Assembly (NCBI GenBank): GCA_003696625.1
Contig: RFGR01000172.1
Span: 1 to 47,520 of the forward strand
Direction: 5' to 3'
Length of the DNA: 47,520 nt
Source: Planctomycetota bacterium
GTDB taxonomy: Bacteria; Planctomycetota; UBA1135
Part shown: piece by piece, positions 1 to 7,942 of the stretch
How positions within the stretch are numbered: position 1 is the first letter of the stretch
Layout: each line of letters opens with the position of its first letter
Notes under the pieces: model-generated
Database searches by the model: none
What the model saw: only the letters and a program-made list of their open reading frames with translations
What the model was told of the DNA's origin: nothing
Made by a program: the position numbers and the translations under genes

Positions 1-156
1 ATCTACCCCGGCGCGGCCCACAGCCTGAGCCTCGCCAGCCACCGGCGGGCCAAGCTCGAGTGGGATCTGGCCTGGTTCGACTACTGGGTGCTGGGGCGGC
101 GGGCGGCCGCGTCAGCGACTCCTCAGTCCGCCACTTCCACCCGCGCGAAGAGGTAG
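1..156 (+). CDS. C-terminal fragment of an S9-family (prolyl oligopeptidase-like) peptidase, 5' truncated by window edge
   Basis: Frame 1 reads IYPGAAHSLSLASHRRAKLEWDLAWFDYWVLGRR...KR*, resembling the 'YPGEGHS...RLERDLAWFDRWL' ends of S9 peptidases; TAG at 154-156. Confidence 0.6.
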   Translation: MYPGAAHSLSLASHRRAKLEWDLAWFDYWVLGRRAAASATPQSATSTRAKR

Positions 157-671
157 CCGCCGCTGGCCGGATTCCGCCCCAGCGGCAGCTCCCATACCCG
201 GCGGTCCGGGGCGGGCTCCAGGCGCAGCGGCTCCTCGGCGGCGGGCTCGCCGCTGGCCAGGAGCAGGCGGAAGGAGCCCTCGGCCCGCCACAGGCCGTGC
301 CACCGGGTCGGCCGCAGCTCCAGCCGCAGCCGCCAGTCGTTCCGCTGCTCGGGGGGAACCACCACCGCCGGCCGGGTGGCGGCATCGCCGGCGGCGGCCA
401 CGGCCTCGGCCGCGCGCAGCGGCTGGTCGGGCAGAGCCTGGACCACCGAGGCGCCGGTCTCGTAGACGATCGTGCCCCCGTCCCAGCCGGCCAGCTCCTG
501 CCGGCCGTAGCCGACCGCCTGCGCGGGGTCGGACAGGTCGGGGTCGGGGCGGTCGGACTCGAACAGCTCGACCACCGCCGTCAGGGTGGCCCGACCCGGC
601 GGCGGCCCCTCCGGTGCGGGCGCCTGGCAGGCGGTGGCGGCCAGCAGGGACAGGAGGATCGCCGGCCTCAT
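123..671 (-). CDS. Putative lipoprotein of unknown function (182 aa)
   Basis: ORF MRPAILLSLLAATACQAPAPEG with lipobox-like ATAC; TAGAAT 7 nt upstream of ATG. Confidence 0.7.
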   Translation of the reverse strand: MRPAILLSLLAATACQAPAPEGPPPGRATLTAVVELFESDRPDPDLSDPAQAVGYGRQELAGWDGGTIVYETGASVVQALPDQPLRAAEAVAAAGDAATRPAVVVPPEQRNDWRLRLELRPTRWHGLWRAEGSFRLLLASGEPAAEEPLRLEPAPDRRVWELPLGRNPASGGYLFARVEVAD

Positions 672-681
672 CGACCGAATT

Positions 682-1206
682 CTAACTCGCTTCGGAGCCC
701 CCGGCAGGCTCTTCCGGCTCGATCCGGACGCTCACCGAGTGCGGCCCGCCGCCGAGGGGGTGCGGCCCGAGGTCGACCGTCCACGCCCCCTCCTCGTTCG
801 GCGGCAGCAGCACCCGTTGGGTCCAAACCGCGCCGGCGCGGGGCTCCCGCCAGATCAGGTTGAAGCGGGCCCGCCAGGCGCCGCCGAAGGCCCGGCCGAC
901 CCCGACTCGGCCGATCTCGACCGCCGGCAGATCGGGCGGCGATGGGGCGGCCGCGTAGCTCACCACCGGCACCGTGGCCGCGGCCGGCCCCTCCCGGCCG
1001 CCGACCAGCTCGGGCTCGAACTGGCGCCAGGACCAGTCGAAGGAGCCGGCGGACTCGACCTCGACCGGCAGCGAGAAGACGGCCTCGTCACCGGACAGCT
1101 CGACGACCAGAACGACCCTTTCCGGGGCGTAGAAGCTCTGGTCCACCACCTGGCGGGTGCAAGACAGGGCGAGCAGGGCCGGGAGCAGGGCGAGGATCCG
1201 CCTCAT
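682..1206 (-). CDS. Putative lipoprotein of unknown function (174 aa)
   Basis: ORF MRRILALLPALLALSCTRQ with lipobox LALSC; TAGAAT 6 nt upstream of ATG. Confidence 0.7.
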   Translation of the reverse strand: MRRILALLPALLALSCTRQVVDQSFYAPERVVLVVELSGDEAVFSLPVEVESAGSFDWSWRQFEPELVGGREGPAAATVPVVSYAAAPSPPDLPAVEIGRVGVGRAFGGAWRARFNLIWREPRAGAVWTQRVLLPPNEEGAWTVDLGPHPLGGGPHSVSVRIEPEEPAGGSEAS

Positions 1207-1215
1207 GGCGGCATT

Positions 1216-1704
1216 CTAGACCCGCTGGATCGCCTCGCACTCCTCCCAGATCCGCCGCCGCTCCTCGCCCTGGATGCACTCGTCCAGCTTCGGGAACAGG
1301 ACCGCCCGCTCGCGCCGGTCGTGGTGGTCGATGACTTCCTTCAGCATCCGCTCCTCCTCGATCACATAGACCTTTTCCCGTGGGGTGATCCGCCCCGCCC
1401 GCTCCAGGGTCAGCATCCGCTCCTGGGTGCGGCGGAGCAGCCGCTCGAGCTTGCGATGCTCGTCGAACAGCAGCTCGGGCGTGCAGCCGAGCTGGGGCTC
1501 GACCCGCTCGGCGAAGATCGGCAGCAGGATCTCGTCTTCGGCCCGAATGTGGGCCTTGAGCATGAGGTTGAGACGGTCGAGATGGCAGCGGGCGCCGGCC
1601 AGGTCGCCCTCGACGATGGCGTCCTGATGGAGGTGGAGTTCCTCCAGAATCGCCTCGTGGACGCGTTCGAGCCGGCGGAAGGAGGGTGTGGAGGCGGGTT
1701 CCAT
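1216..1704 (-). CDS. Hemerythrin HHE-domain protein (162 aa)
   Basis: Helical protein with spaced His/Glu: RVHEAILEELHLHQD, KAHIRAEDEILLPIF, DEHRKLERLL, IDHHDRRERAVLFPKLDE. Confidence 0.75.
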   Translation of the reverse strand: MEPASTPSFRRLERVHEAILEELHLHQDAIVEGDLAGARCHLDRLNLMLKAHIRAEDEILLPIFAERVEPQLGCTPELLFDEHRKLERLLRRTQERMLTLERAGRITPREKVYVIEEERMLKEVIDHHDRRERAVLFPKLDECIQGEERRRIWEECEAIQRV

Positions 1705-1759
1705 CCGGGCCTAGGAATAGGCCCGCGCCGGGCGATGTCCAGAGCGATCGCCGGCGGCC

Positions 1760-1765
1760 TAGAAT
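1760..1765 (+). promoter_or_regulatory. Candidate -10 element (TAGAAT) for the lpdA-lipB-acyl-CoA synthetase operon
   Basis: TAGAAT 53 nt before the lpdA ATG, which has a clear AAAGGAGG ribosome-binding site, so this promoter would give a leadered mRNA. Confidence 0.4.
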
Positions 1766-1818
1766 GGTCCGCCCGCGGCCGGCCGGGACCGGCCTGGAAG
1801 GCGCCGAAAGGAGGCGAA

Positions 1819-3219
1819 ATGAGCGAGATCCGTACCGATGCGGTGGTGGTCGGCGCCGGTCCGGCCGGCTACGTCTGCGCCATCCGGCTGGCCCAGTACG
1901 GGCGCCGGGTGGTGGTGGTCGAGCAGGCCGAGCTGGGCGGCACCTGCCTGAACCAGGGCTGCATCCCATCCAAGGCCCTGATCGCCGCCGGGCACTTCCT
2001 CGATCAGGTGGACCACGCTCAGGCGATGGGTTTCACGGTCGCCCGGCCGGAGCTGGACCTGGGCAAGCTGGTCGCGTGGAAGGACTCGATCGTCCAGCGG
2101 CTCACCGGCGGCATCGGCATGCTGTTCAAGAAGCGGAAGATCGAACTCGTCCGCGGCCGCGCCCGGCTGGCCGCCCCGAACCGGGTGGCGGTCGAGACCG
2201 CCGACGGCCCGGTCGAAATCGCCGCCCGCGACGTGGTCCTGGCCACCGGCTCCGAGCCGGCGCCGATCCCCGGCTTCGAGTTCGGCGAGCGGGTCTGGTC
2301 GAGCACCGAGGCGCTGTCGCCGACCGAAGTCCCCGGCCGCCTGCTGGTGATCGGCGGCGGCGTGATCGGTTTGGAGCTGGGTATGTTCTACGCCCGGGTC
2401 GGGGCCGAGGTGCGGGTGGTCGAGTACATGGACCAGATCCTGCCCGGGATCGATCCGGAGCTGGTCAAGGTGGTGGCGCGCAAGGCCAAGAAGGCCGGGA
2501 TCAAGATCCACACCTCGGCCGCGGCCCAGGGCTGGTCCGAGGCCGACGGCGCCCTCGAGGTGCGGGTCGAGGAGAAGGGGAAAGAGCAGGTCTTCGCCGC
2601 CGACCGGATCCTGCTGACGGTCGGGCGCCGGCCGGTCACCCGCGGCCTCGGCCTGGAGGAGGTCGGCGTCAAAGTGGACGAGCGCGGCTTCGTGCCGGTC
2701 GACGCCCAGCGCCAGACCAACGTGCCGCACGTCTACGCCATCGGCGACATCGGCCACGGGCCGATGTTGGCCCACAAGGGCTCGGCCGAGGGCCTAGCGG
2801 CGGCGGCGGCCATCGCCGGCCGGCCCGGGGCCGCCTACGACCCGAAGGTGGTGCCGGCGGTGATCTTCACCGACCCGGAGATCGCCTGCGTCGGCCTGAG
2901 CGAGGCCGAGGCGCGCGAACAGGGCCGCGAGGTCAAGGTCGGGCGCTTCAACTTCGGCGCCAACGGCCGGGCACTGTCGCTCCAGCAGACCGACGGCCTG
3001 GTCAAGGTGGTGGCCGACGCGGCCGACGACACCGTCCTCGGCCTGCACATGGTCGGCCCGAACGTCACCGACATGATCGCCGAGGGGGCGGTGGCCATCG
3101 AGGGCGGGCTCACCGCCGAGGACCTGGCCCTGACCATCCACCCGCACCCGACCTTGGCCGAGACGATCATGGAGGCGGCCGAGGACGTCCACGGCCTGGC
3201 CGTGCATGCGGCGAGGTAG
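1819..3219 (+). CDS. lpdA: Dihydrolipoyl dehydrogenase (466 aa)
   Basis: MSEIRTDAVVVGAGPAGYVCAIRLAQYGRRVVVVEQAELGGTCLNQGCIPSKAL: FAD fold plus redox-active CLNQGC; C-terminal HPHPTLAE; AAAGGAGG ribosome-binding site. The longer 586-start ORF is not the real start. Confidence 0.95.
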   Translation: MSEIRTDAVVVGAGPAGYVCAIRLAQYGRRVVVVEQAELGGTCLNQGCIPSKALIAAGHFLDQVDHAQAMGFTVARPELDLGKLVAWKDSIVQRLTGGIGMLFKKRKIELVRGRARLAAPNRVAVETADGPVEIAARDVVLATGSEPAPIPGFEFGERVWSSTEALSPTEVPGRLLVIGGGVIGLELGMFYARVGAEVRVVEYMDQILPGIDPELVKVVARKAKKAGIKIHTSAAAQGWSEADGALEVRVEEKGKEQVFAADRILLTVGRRPVTRGLGLEEVGVKVDERGFVPVDAQRQTNVPHVYAIGDIGHGPMLAHKGSAEGLAAAAAIAGRPGAAYDPKVVPAVIFTDPEIACVGLSEAEAREQGREVKVGRFNFGANGRALSLQQTDGLVKVVADAADDTVLGLHMVGPNVTDMIAEGAVAIEGGLTAEDLALTIHPHPTLAETIMEAAEDVHGLAVHAAR

Positions 3220-3231
3220 CGCCGCCCCGCC

Positions 3232-3870
3232 GTGGCCATCAGCACCGCGCCGCGCTGGGAGGTCGAGGACCTCGGGCGCTGCGCCTACCAGGAGGCCGGG
3301 GTGCGGATGGCGGCGGCGGTGGCCGAGCGGGCGGCCGGCGGCGACGCCGACCGCCTCCTCCTGGCCGAGTTCGAGCCGGTCCTGACCGTCGGCCGGGGCG
3401 GCGGACCGGCGGCGGCCTACGCCGGACTCGGCATCCCGGTGTACGAGGTCGAGCGGGGCGGCAAGGCCACCTTCCACGGCCCCGGCCAGGTGGTGGCCTA
3501 CCCGATCGTCGGTCTCGAAGGCCCGGCCCGGGACCTGCACGCCTACCTGCACGCGCTGGAGGAGGCGCTGATCCGCACCGTCGGCCGCTTCGGCCTGGTC
3601 GGCGGCCGCGATCCGCGCAACACCGGTTGCTGGGTGCGGGGGCGGAAGATCGCCTCGATCGGGGTGGCGGTGCGCCGCTGGGTGGCCTATCACGGGGTCG
3701 CGCTGAACGTCAGCACCGATTTGGCCTGGTTTCGGCGCTTCGATCCCTGCGGGCTCGCCCCGGACACGATGACATCCCTGGCGGAGGAACTCCGCCCCGA
3801 CCCCCCGCCCAGCCTCCGGGCGGTCAAGGCCGCGCTGGCCGAGGAGCTGGCGGCGGTTCTGCGTACATGA
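3232..3870 (+). CDS. lipB: Octanoyl-[ACP]:protein N-octanoyltransferase LipB (212 aa)
   Basis: LLLAEFEPVLTVGRGG, ERGGKATFHGPGQVVAYPIV, GCWVRGRKIASIGVAVRRWVAYHGVALNVSTDL: LipB motifs; starts 12 nt after lpdA. Confidence 0.93.
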   Translation: MAISTAPRWEVEDLGRCAYQEAGVRMAAAVAERAAGGDADRLLLAEFEPVLTVGRGGGPAAAYAGLGIPVYEVERGGKATFHGPGQVVAYPIVGLEGPARDLHAYLHALEEALIRTVGRFGLVGGRDPRNTGCWVRGRKIASIGVAVRRWVAYHGVALNVSTDLAWFRRFDPCGLAPDTMTSLAEELRPDPPPSLRAVKAALAEELAAVLRT

Positions 3871-5996
3871 GCACTTCCCACAAGAAGCGGCCGCGCCCGG
3901 CCTCGTTGGACGCGGTCTTCCGCCCCCGTTCGATCGCCGTCGTCGGCGCCAGCCGGCGCCGCCACCAGATCGGCCACGAGATCGTCCGCAACCTGGTCGA
4001 GGGCGGCTTCACCGGACCGGTCTATCCGGTCAACCCCGGCGCCAAGGTGGTGTACTCGATGCACTGCCACCCGCGGGTCTCGGCCATTCCCGGCCCGGTC
4101 GATCTGGCGGTGCTGGTCGTGCCTTCCCGGCACGTGCTGGCGGCGGCGCGCGACTGCGCCCGCAAGAAGGTCAAGGCCCTGGTCGTGATCTCGGCCGGCT
4201 TCGCCGAGGTCGGCGGCGAGGGCGCCAAGCGCCAGGCCGAGTTGGTGGAGCTGTGCCGCCGGCACGGCATGCGGATCGTCGGCCCGAACTGCATGGGGGT
4301 ACTGAACACCGACGAGACGGTGGCGATGAACGCGACCTTCGCCGCCACCACTCCGACGCCGGGCGGTGCCGCCTTCCTGTCCCAGTCCGGCGCCCTCGGC
4401 GAGGCCATCTTGGCCGACGCCCGCGCCCTCGGGGTGGGCATGAGCCAGTTCGCGAGCGTCGGCAACCGGGCCGATGTCGGCCCGCCGGAATTGCTCGAGT
4501 ACTGGGAGAAAGATCCGCGCACGCGGATGATCCTGATGTACCTCGAGTCGCTCGGCGACCCGGAGGCCTTCATGGCCCACGCCCGGCGGGTGTCGCGGCA
4601 CAAGCCGGTGGTGGTCGTGAAGTCCGGCCGGACCGCGGCCGGCGCCCGGGCGGCGGTTTCGCACACCGGCTCGCTGGCCGGCTCCGAGGCGGCGATCGAC
4701 TCGCTCTTCGCCCAGTGCGGGGTGCTCCGGGTGGACTCCATGAAGGACCTCTTCATGCACGCCCGGGTGGCGCAGATGGAACGCATGCCCGCCGGGCGCC
4801 GGGTGGCGATCGTCACCAACGCCGGCGGCCCCGCCATCCTGGCTACCGACGCCTGCGTCGCCGCCGGCCTGGAGTTGGCCGAGCTGCGCCCGGCCACCGC
4901 CCGCCAGCTGGCCAAGGCCCTGCCGCCGGAAGCCTCCTGGGCCAATCCGGTGGACCTGATCGCCTCGGCCGACGCCGCCCGCTTCGACGCCGCCCTCGGC
5001 GCCGTCGTCGCCGATGCCAACGTCGACATGGTGATCGCGATCTTCGTTTCGCCGGTGATGATCGACGCGGCGGCCGTGGCCGAGGTCTTCGCCCGGCATT
5101 CCCGGGCGACCGACAAGCCCTTCGTCGCCTGCCTGCTCGGCAAGCAACAGGGCCAGGCGGCGGCCCGGACCCTGGCCGCGGCCGGGGTGCCGAACTTCCG
5201 CTTCCCGGAGGACGCGGCCAAGGCCCTCGGTGGGCTGTGGAAGATGAGCGAGCTGCGCCACCGCGACGCGACGCCGCCGCCGCGCTTCCGGATCCAGCGT
5301 CGGCGCGGCCGCGAGGCGGTCGAGCGGGCCCTGGCCGCCGGCCGCGAGCTGCTGAAGGGCACCGAGCTGTACGAGCTGCTGACCGCCTACGGCATCCCGG
5401 TGGTGCCCAGCCGGATCGTCCGCGAGCCCGAGGCGGCGGTGGCGGCGGCCGAGGAGATCGGCTGGCCGGTGGTGTTGAAGATCGAGGCCCAGGGCGTCAG
5501 TCACAAGAGCGATCGCGGCGGGGTGGTGCTCGATCTGCGCAATCCTGACGAGCTGCTGGCGGCCTGGGAGGATCTCGACCGTCGCTTCCGGCCGGAGGCG
5601 CCACGGCTGCAGATGCTGGTTCAGGCCCTGCGCCGGGACGGAGTCGAGACCTTCTTCGGCACCACCACCGACCCGCAGCTCGGCCGCCTGATCGCCTTCG
5701 GCCTCGGCGGCATCCACGTCGAGGTGCTGAAGGACGTCGTCTTCCGCCTCCACCCGTTGCTGCCGGCCGACGCCTGGGAGATGGTCGAGGGCATCCGTGG
5801 CAAGGAGCTGCTGCACGGCGTCCGCGGCAAGCCGCCGGTGGACGAGGAGCAACTGGTCGAGATGCTGCTCCGACTGAGCCGGATGCTGAGCGACCTGCCC
5901 GAGATCCGCGAACTCGACCTGAACCCCTTCCTGGCCGGCTACCGCGGCGTGGATTCCTGCGTGCTCGACGCCCGGGTGCGGCTGCGGCGGCTCTGA
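3867..5996 (+). CDS. ADP/NDP-forming acyl-CoA (acetyl-CoA) synthetase, fused alpha-beta (709 aa)
   Basis: CoA-binding N-terminus (FRPRSIAVVGASRRR), catalytic His region SHTGSLAGSEAAIDSLF, ATP-grasp C-terminus (GIPVVPSRIV...WPVVLKIEAQGVSHKSDRGGVVLDL); ATGA overlap with lipB. Confidence 0.92.
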   Translation: MSTSHKKRPRPASLDAVFRPRSIAVVGASRRRHQIGHEIVRNLVEGGFTGPVYPVNPGAKVVYSMHCHPRVSAIPGPVDLAVLVVPSRHVLAAARDCARKKVKALVVISAGFAEVGGEGAKRQAELVELCRRHGMRIVGPNCMGVLNTDETVAMNATFAATTPTPGGAAFLSQSGALGEAILADARALGVGMSQFASVGNRADVGPPELLEYWEKDPRTRMILMYLESLGDPEAFMAHARRVSRHKPVVVVKSGRTAAGARAAVSHTGSLAGSEAAIDSLFAQCGVLRVDSMKDLFMHARVAQMERMPAGRRVAIVTNAGGPAILATDACVAAGLELAELRPATARQLAKALPPEASWANPVDLIASADAARFDAALGAVVADANVDMVIAIFVSPVMIDAAAVAEVFARHSRATDKPFVACLLGKQQGQAAARTLAAAGVPNFRFPEDAAKALGGLWKMSELRHRDATPPPRFRIQRRRGREAVERALAAGRELLKGTELYELLTAYGIPVVPSRIVREPEAAVAAAEEIGWPVVLKIEAQGVSHKSDRGGVVLDLRNPDELLAAWEDLDRRFRPEAPRLQMLVQALRRDGVETFFGTTTDPQLGRLIAFGLGGIHVEVLKDVVFRLHPLLPADAWEMVEGIRGKELLHGVRGKPPVDEEQLVEMLLRLSRMLSDLPEIRELDLNPFLAGYRGVDSCVLDARVRLRRL

Positions 5997-7897
5997 TCCG
6001 CCGGCGCCGGCCCCGTCTCCTCCGCGTCCCGGTCGAAGCGGATGCGGAGCAGGTACTGGCCCTCCTCGAGCCTGGTCTCGACCGGGTAGCCGCAGCGGTG
6101 GAAGACCTTCAGCATCGGTGCGTTCTCGACCTGGACGTGGGCGGTGACCCCCTCGGCGAAGTTCTCCCGCGCCACCTCGAGCAGCTCCTTGAGCAGGGCC
6201 GTGCCGATGCCGCGGTGCTGCCAGGCGTCCTCGACCGTGAAGGCGACGTCGGCCAAGCCAGTGTCCGGGTCGTAGGCGTATTGGGCCAGGGCGACCATCT
6301 GGGCGTGACCGGGCGGGCCGTAGACCGCCACGTGGGCGTAGCGGTTCTTGTAGTCGATGTCGAGGAACTCGCGCAGGTCGGCGTGGCCGATCGAGCGCAC
6401 CGCCGACAGGAAGCGGCGGTGGACGGTCTCCTCCGAGCAGCGCCGGAACATGTCCCGCAGCAGCTCCTCGTCGGTGCCGCGCAGCGGCCGCAGGCGCAGT
6501 TTGCGGCCGTCGCTGAGGATCAGCGGTTTCTCCCGCCCCTCCGGGTACGGGGCCAGGATCGGCGTCGACGGCTGGTCGCGGTAGAGACAGGCGCGGTCGC
6601 GGATCGACTCGAGCAGCCAGGCCCGGAACTTGGGGTGGGCGATGTGGATCAGCTCGAGCGCCCGCTCCCGCACCGTCTTGCCGTGCAGGTAAGCGACGCC
6701 GTACTCGGTGATCACGTAGTGGACGTCGGCCCGACTGGTGACCACCCCGGCGCCCTCAGCCAGGACCGGCACGATTCGGGAGATCGTTCCGCCCTTGGCG
6801 GTCGAGGGCATGGCGATGATCGGCTTGCCGCCCTTGCACATCGCCGCGCCGCGGATGAAATCGACTTGGCCGCCGACCCCCGAGTAGAAACGGGTGCCCT
6901 GCGAGTCGGAGCAGACCTGGCCAGTCAGGTCGACCTGCAGGGCGCTGTTGACCGCCACCAGGCGATGGTTGCGGGCGATCACCGTCGGGTCGTTGACGTA
7001 GTCGCAGCCGCGGAACTCGCACTCGGGGTTGTCGTCGATGAAGTCGTACAGGTCGCGCGATCCCATCGCGAAAGTGGCGACGATCTTGCGCCGATGGATG
7101 GTCTTGCGGCGGCCGTTCACCACCCCTTTGCGCGCCAGCCGGGCGACTCCGTCCGACAGCATCTCGGTGTGGATGCCGAGGTCCTTGCGCCCGTCGAGGG
7201 CGGCGAGGACGGCATCCGGGATCTTGCCGATGCCGAGCTGCAGGGTGTCGCCGTCTTCGACCAGCTCGGCGACGAAGCGGCCGATCCGCTCCTCCACCGG
7301 GCCGGGCGGCGGCGACTCCAGCTCCGGGATCGGCCGATCCGACCAAACGAGGGCGTCGATCCGCTCGACCGGCAAGAAGCTGTCGCCGTGCGTGCGCGGC
7401 ATGTTCGGGTTGACCTCGGCGATGACCAAGTGGGCGTGGTCGGCCGCCGCCCGCACCGCGTCGACCGAGACGCCGAGGCTGACGAAGCCGGCCTTGTCCG
7501 GCGGCGACACCGTGATCAGGGCGACGTCGAGCGGCAGCTGACCGCCCGGCCGGAACAGGTCCGGGATCTCGTGCAGGTGGATCGGCGTGTAGTCGGCCCG
7601 GCCGTCGGCCACCGCCTCGCGGACGTTGGGACCGATGAACAGGGCGTTGTGGCGGAAGCGCTCGGCCAGCGCCGGATCGGCCAGGGGATTGTCGCCGAGG
7701 GTGAGGATGCCGATGGTCTGGGCGTCGTCGGGGCCGACGTCCGGTCGGACCAGGGCCTCGAGCAGGGTGAGCGGGGCGGCGGCGCCCGAGCCGATGAAGA
7801 TCCGGCTGCCGGAGGGGATGCGGCTGACCGCCTCCTCGGGCTCGACCAGCCGGTCGCCGAGCCAGCGCCGTTCCGCAGCAGTCATGACCCTTGCCAT
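5939..7897 (-). CDS. Acetyl-CoA hydrolase/CoA-transferase with C-terminal GNAT acetyltransferase domain (652 aa)
   Basis: FYSGVGGQVDFIRGAAMCKGGKPIIAMPSTAKGGTISRIVP...VITEYGVAYLHGKTVRERA, then GNAT motif VEDAWQHRGIGTALLKELLEVARENF. Confidence 0.88.
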   Translation of the reverse strand: MARVMTAAERRWLGDRLVEPEEAVSRIPSGSRIFIGSGAAAPLTLLEALVRPDVGPDDAQTIGILTLGDNPLADPALAERFRHNALFIGPNVREAVADGRADYTPIHLHEIPDLFRPGGQLPLDVALITVSPPDKAGFVSLGVSVDAVRAAADHAHLVIAEVNPNMPRTHGDSFLPVERIDALVWSDRPIPELESPPPGPVEERIGRFVAELVEDGDTLQLGIGKIPDAVLAALDGRKDLGIHTEMLSDGVARLARKGVVNGRRKTIHRRKIVATFAMGSRDLYDFIDDNPECEFRGCDYVNDPTVIARNHRLVAVNSALQVDLTGQVCSDSQGTRFYSGVGGQVDFIRGAAMCKGGKPIIAMPSTAKGGTISRIVPVLAEGAGVVTSRADVHYVITEYGVAYLHGKTVRERALELIHIAHPKFRAWLLESIRDRACLYRDQPSTPILAPYPEGREKPLILSDGRKLRLRPLRGTDEELLRDMFRRCSEETVHRRFLSAVRSIGHADLREFLDIDYKNRYAHVAVYGPPGHAQMVALAQYAYDPDTGLADVAFTVEDAWQHRGIGTALLKELLEVARENFAEGVTAHVQVENAPMLKVFHRCGYPVETRLEEGQYLLRIRFDRDAEETGPAPADQSRRSRTRASSTQESTPR

Positions 7898-7942
7898 GGC
7901 CCTGTCTTATAGGCCACGACGGGGCGCGCGGGAACGGTTCTC

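Noticed and set aside
586-1818. N-terminal extension of the 877-aa ORF ending at 3219
   Set aside because: Frame openness caused by high GC; it runs antisense to two genes, and the clear SD plus FAD motif place the lpdA start at 1819.
3690-5852. 720-aa minus-strand ORF
   Set aside because: Antisense to the acyl-CoA synthetase; low-complexity His/Gly/Asp/Arg/Ala-rich translation without family motifs, typical of GC-rich shadow ORFs.
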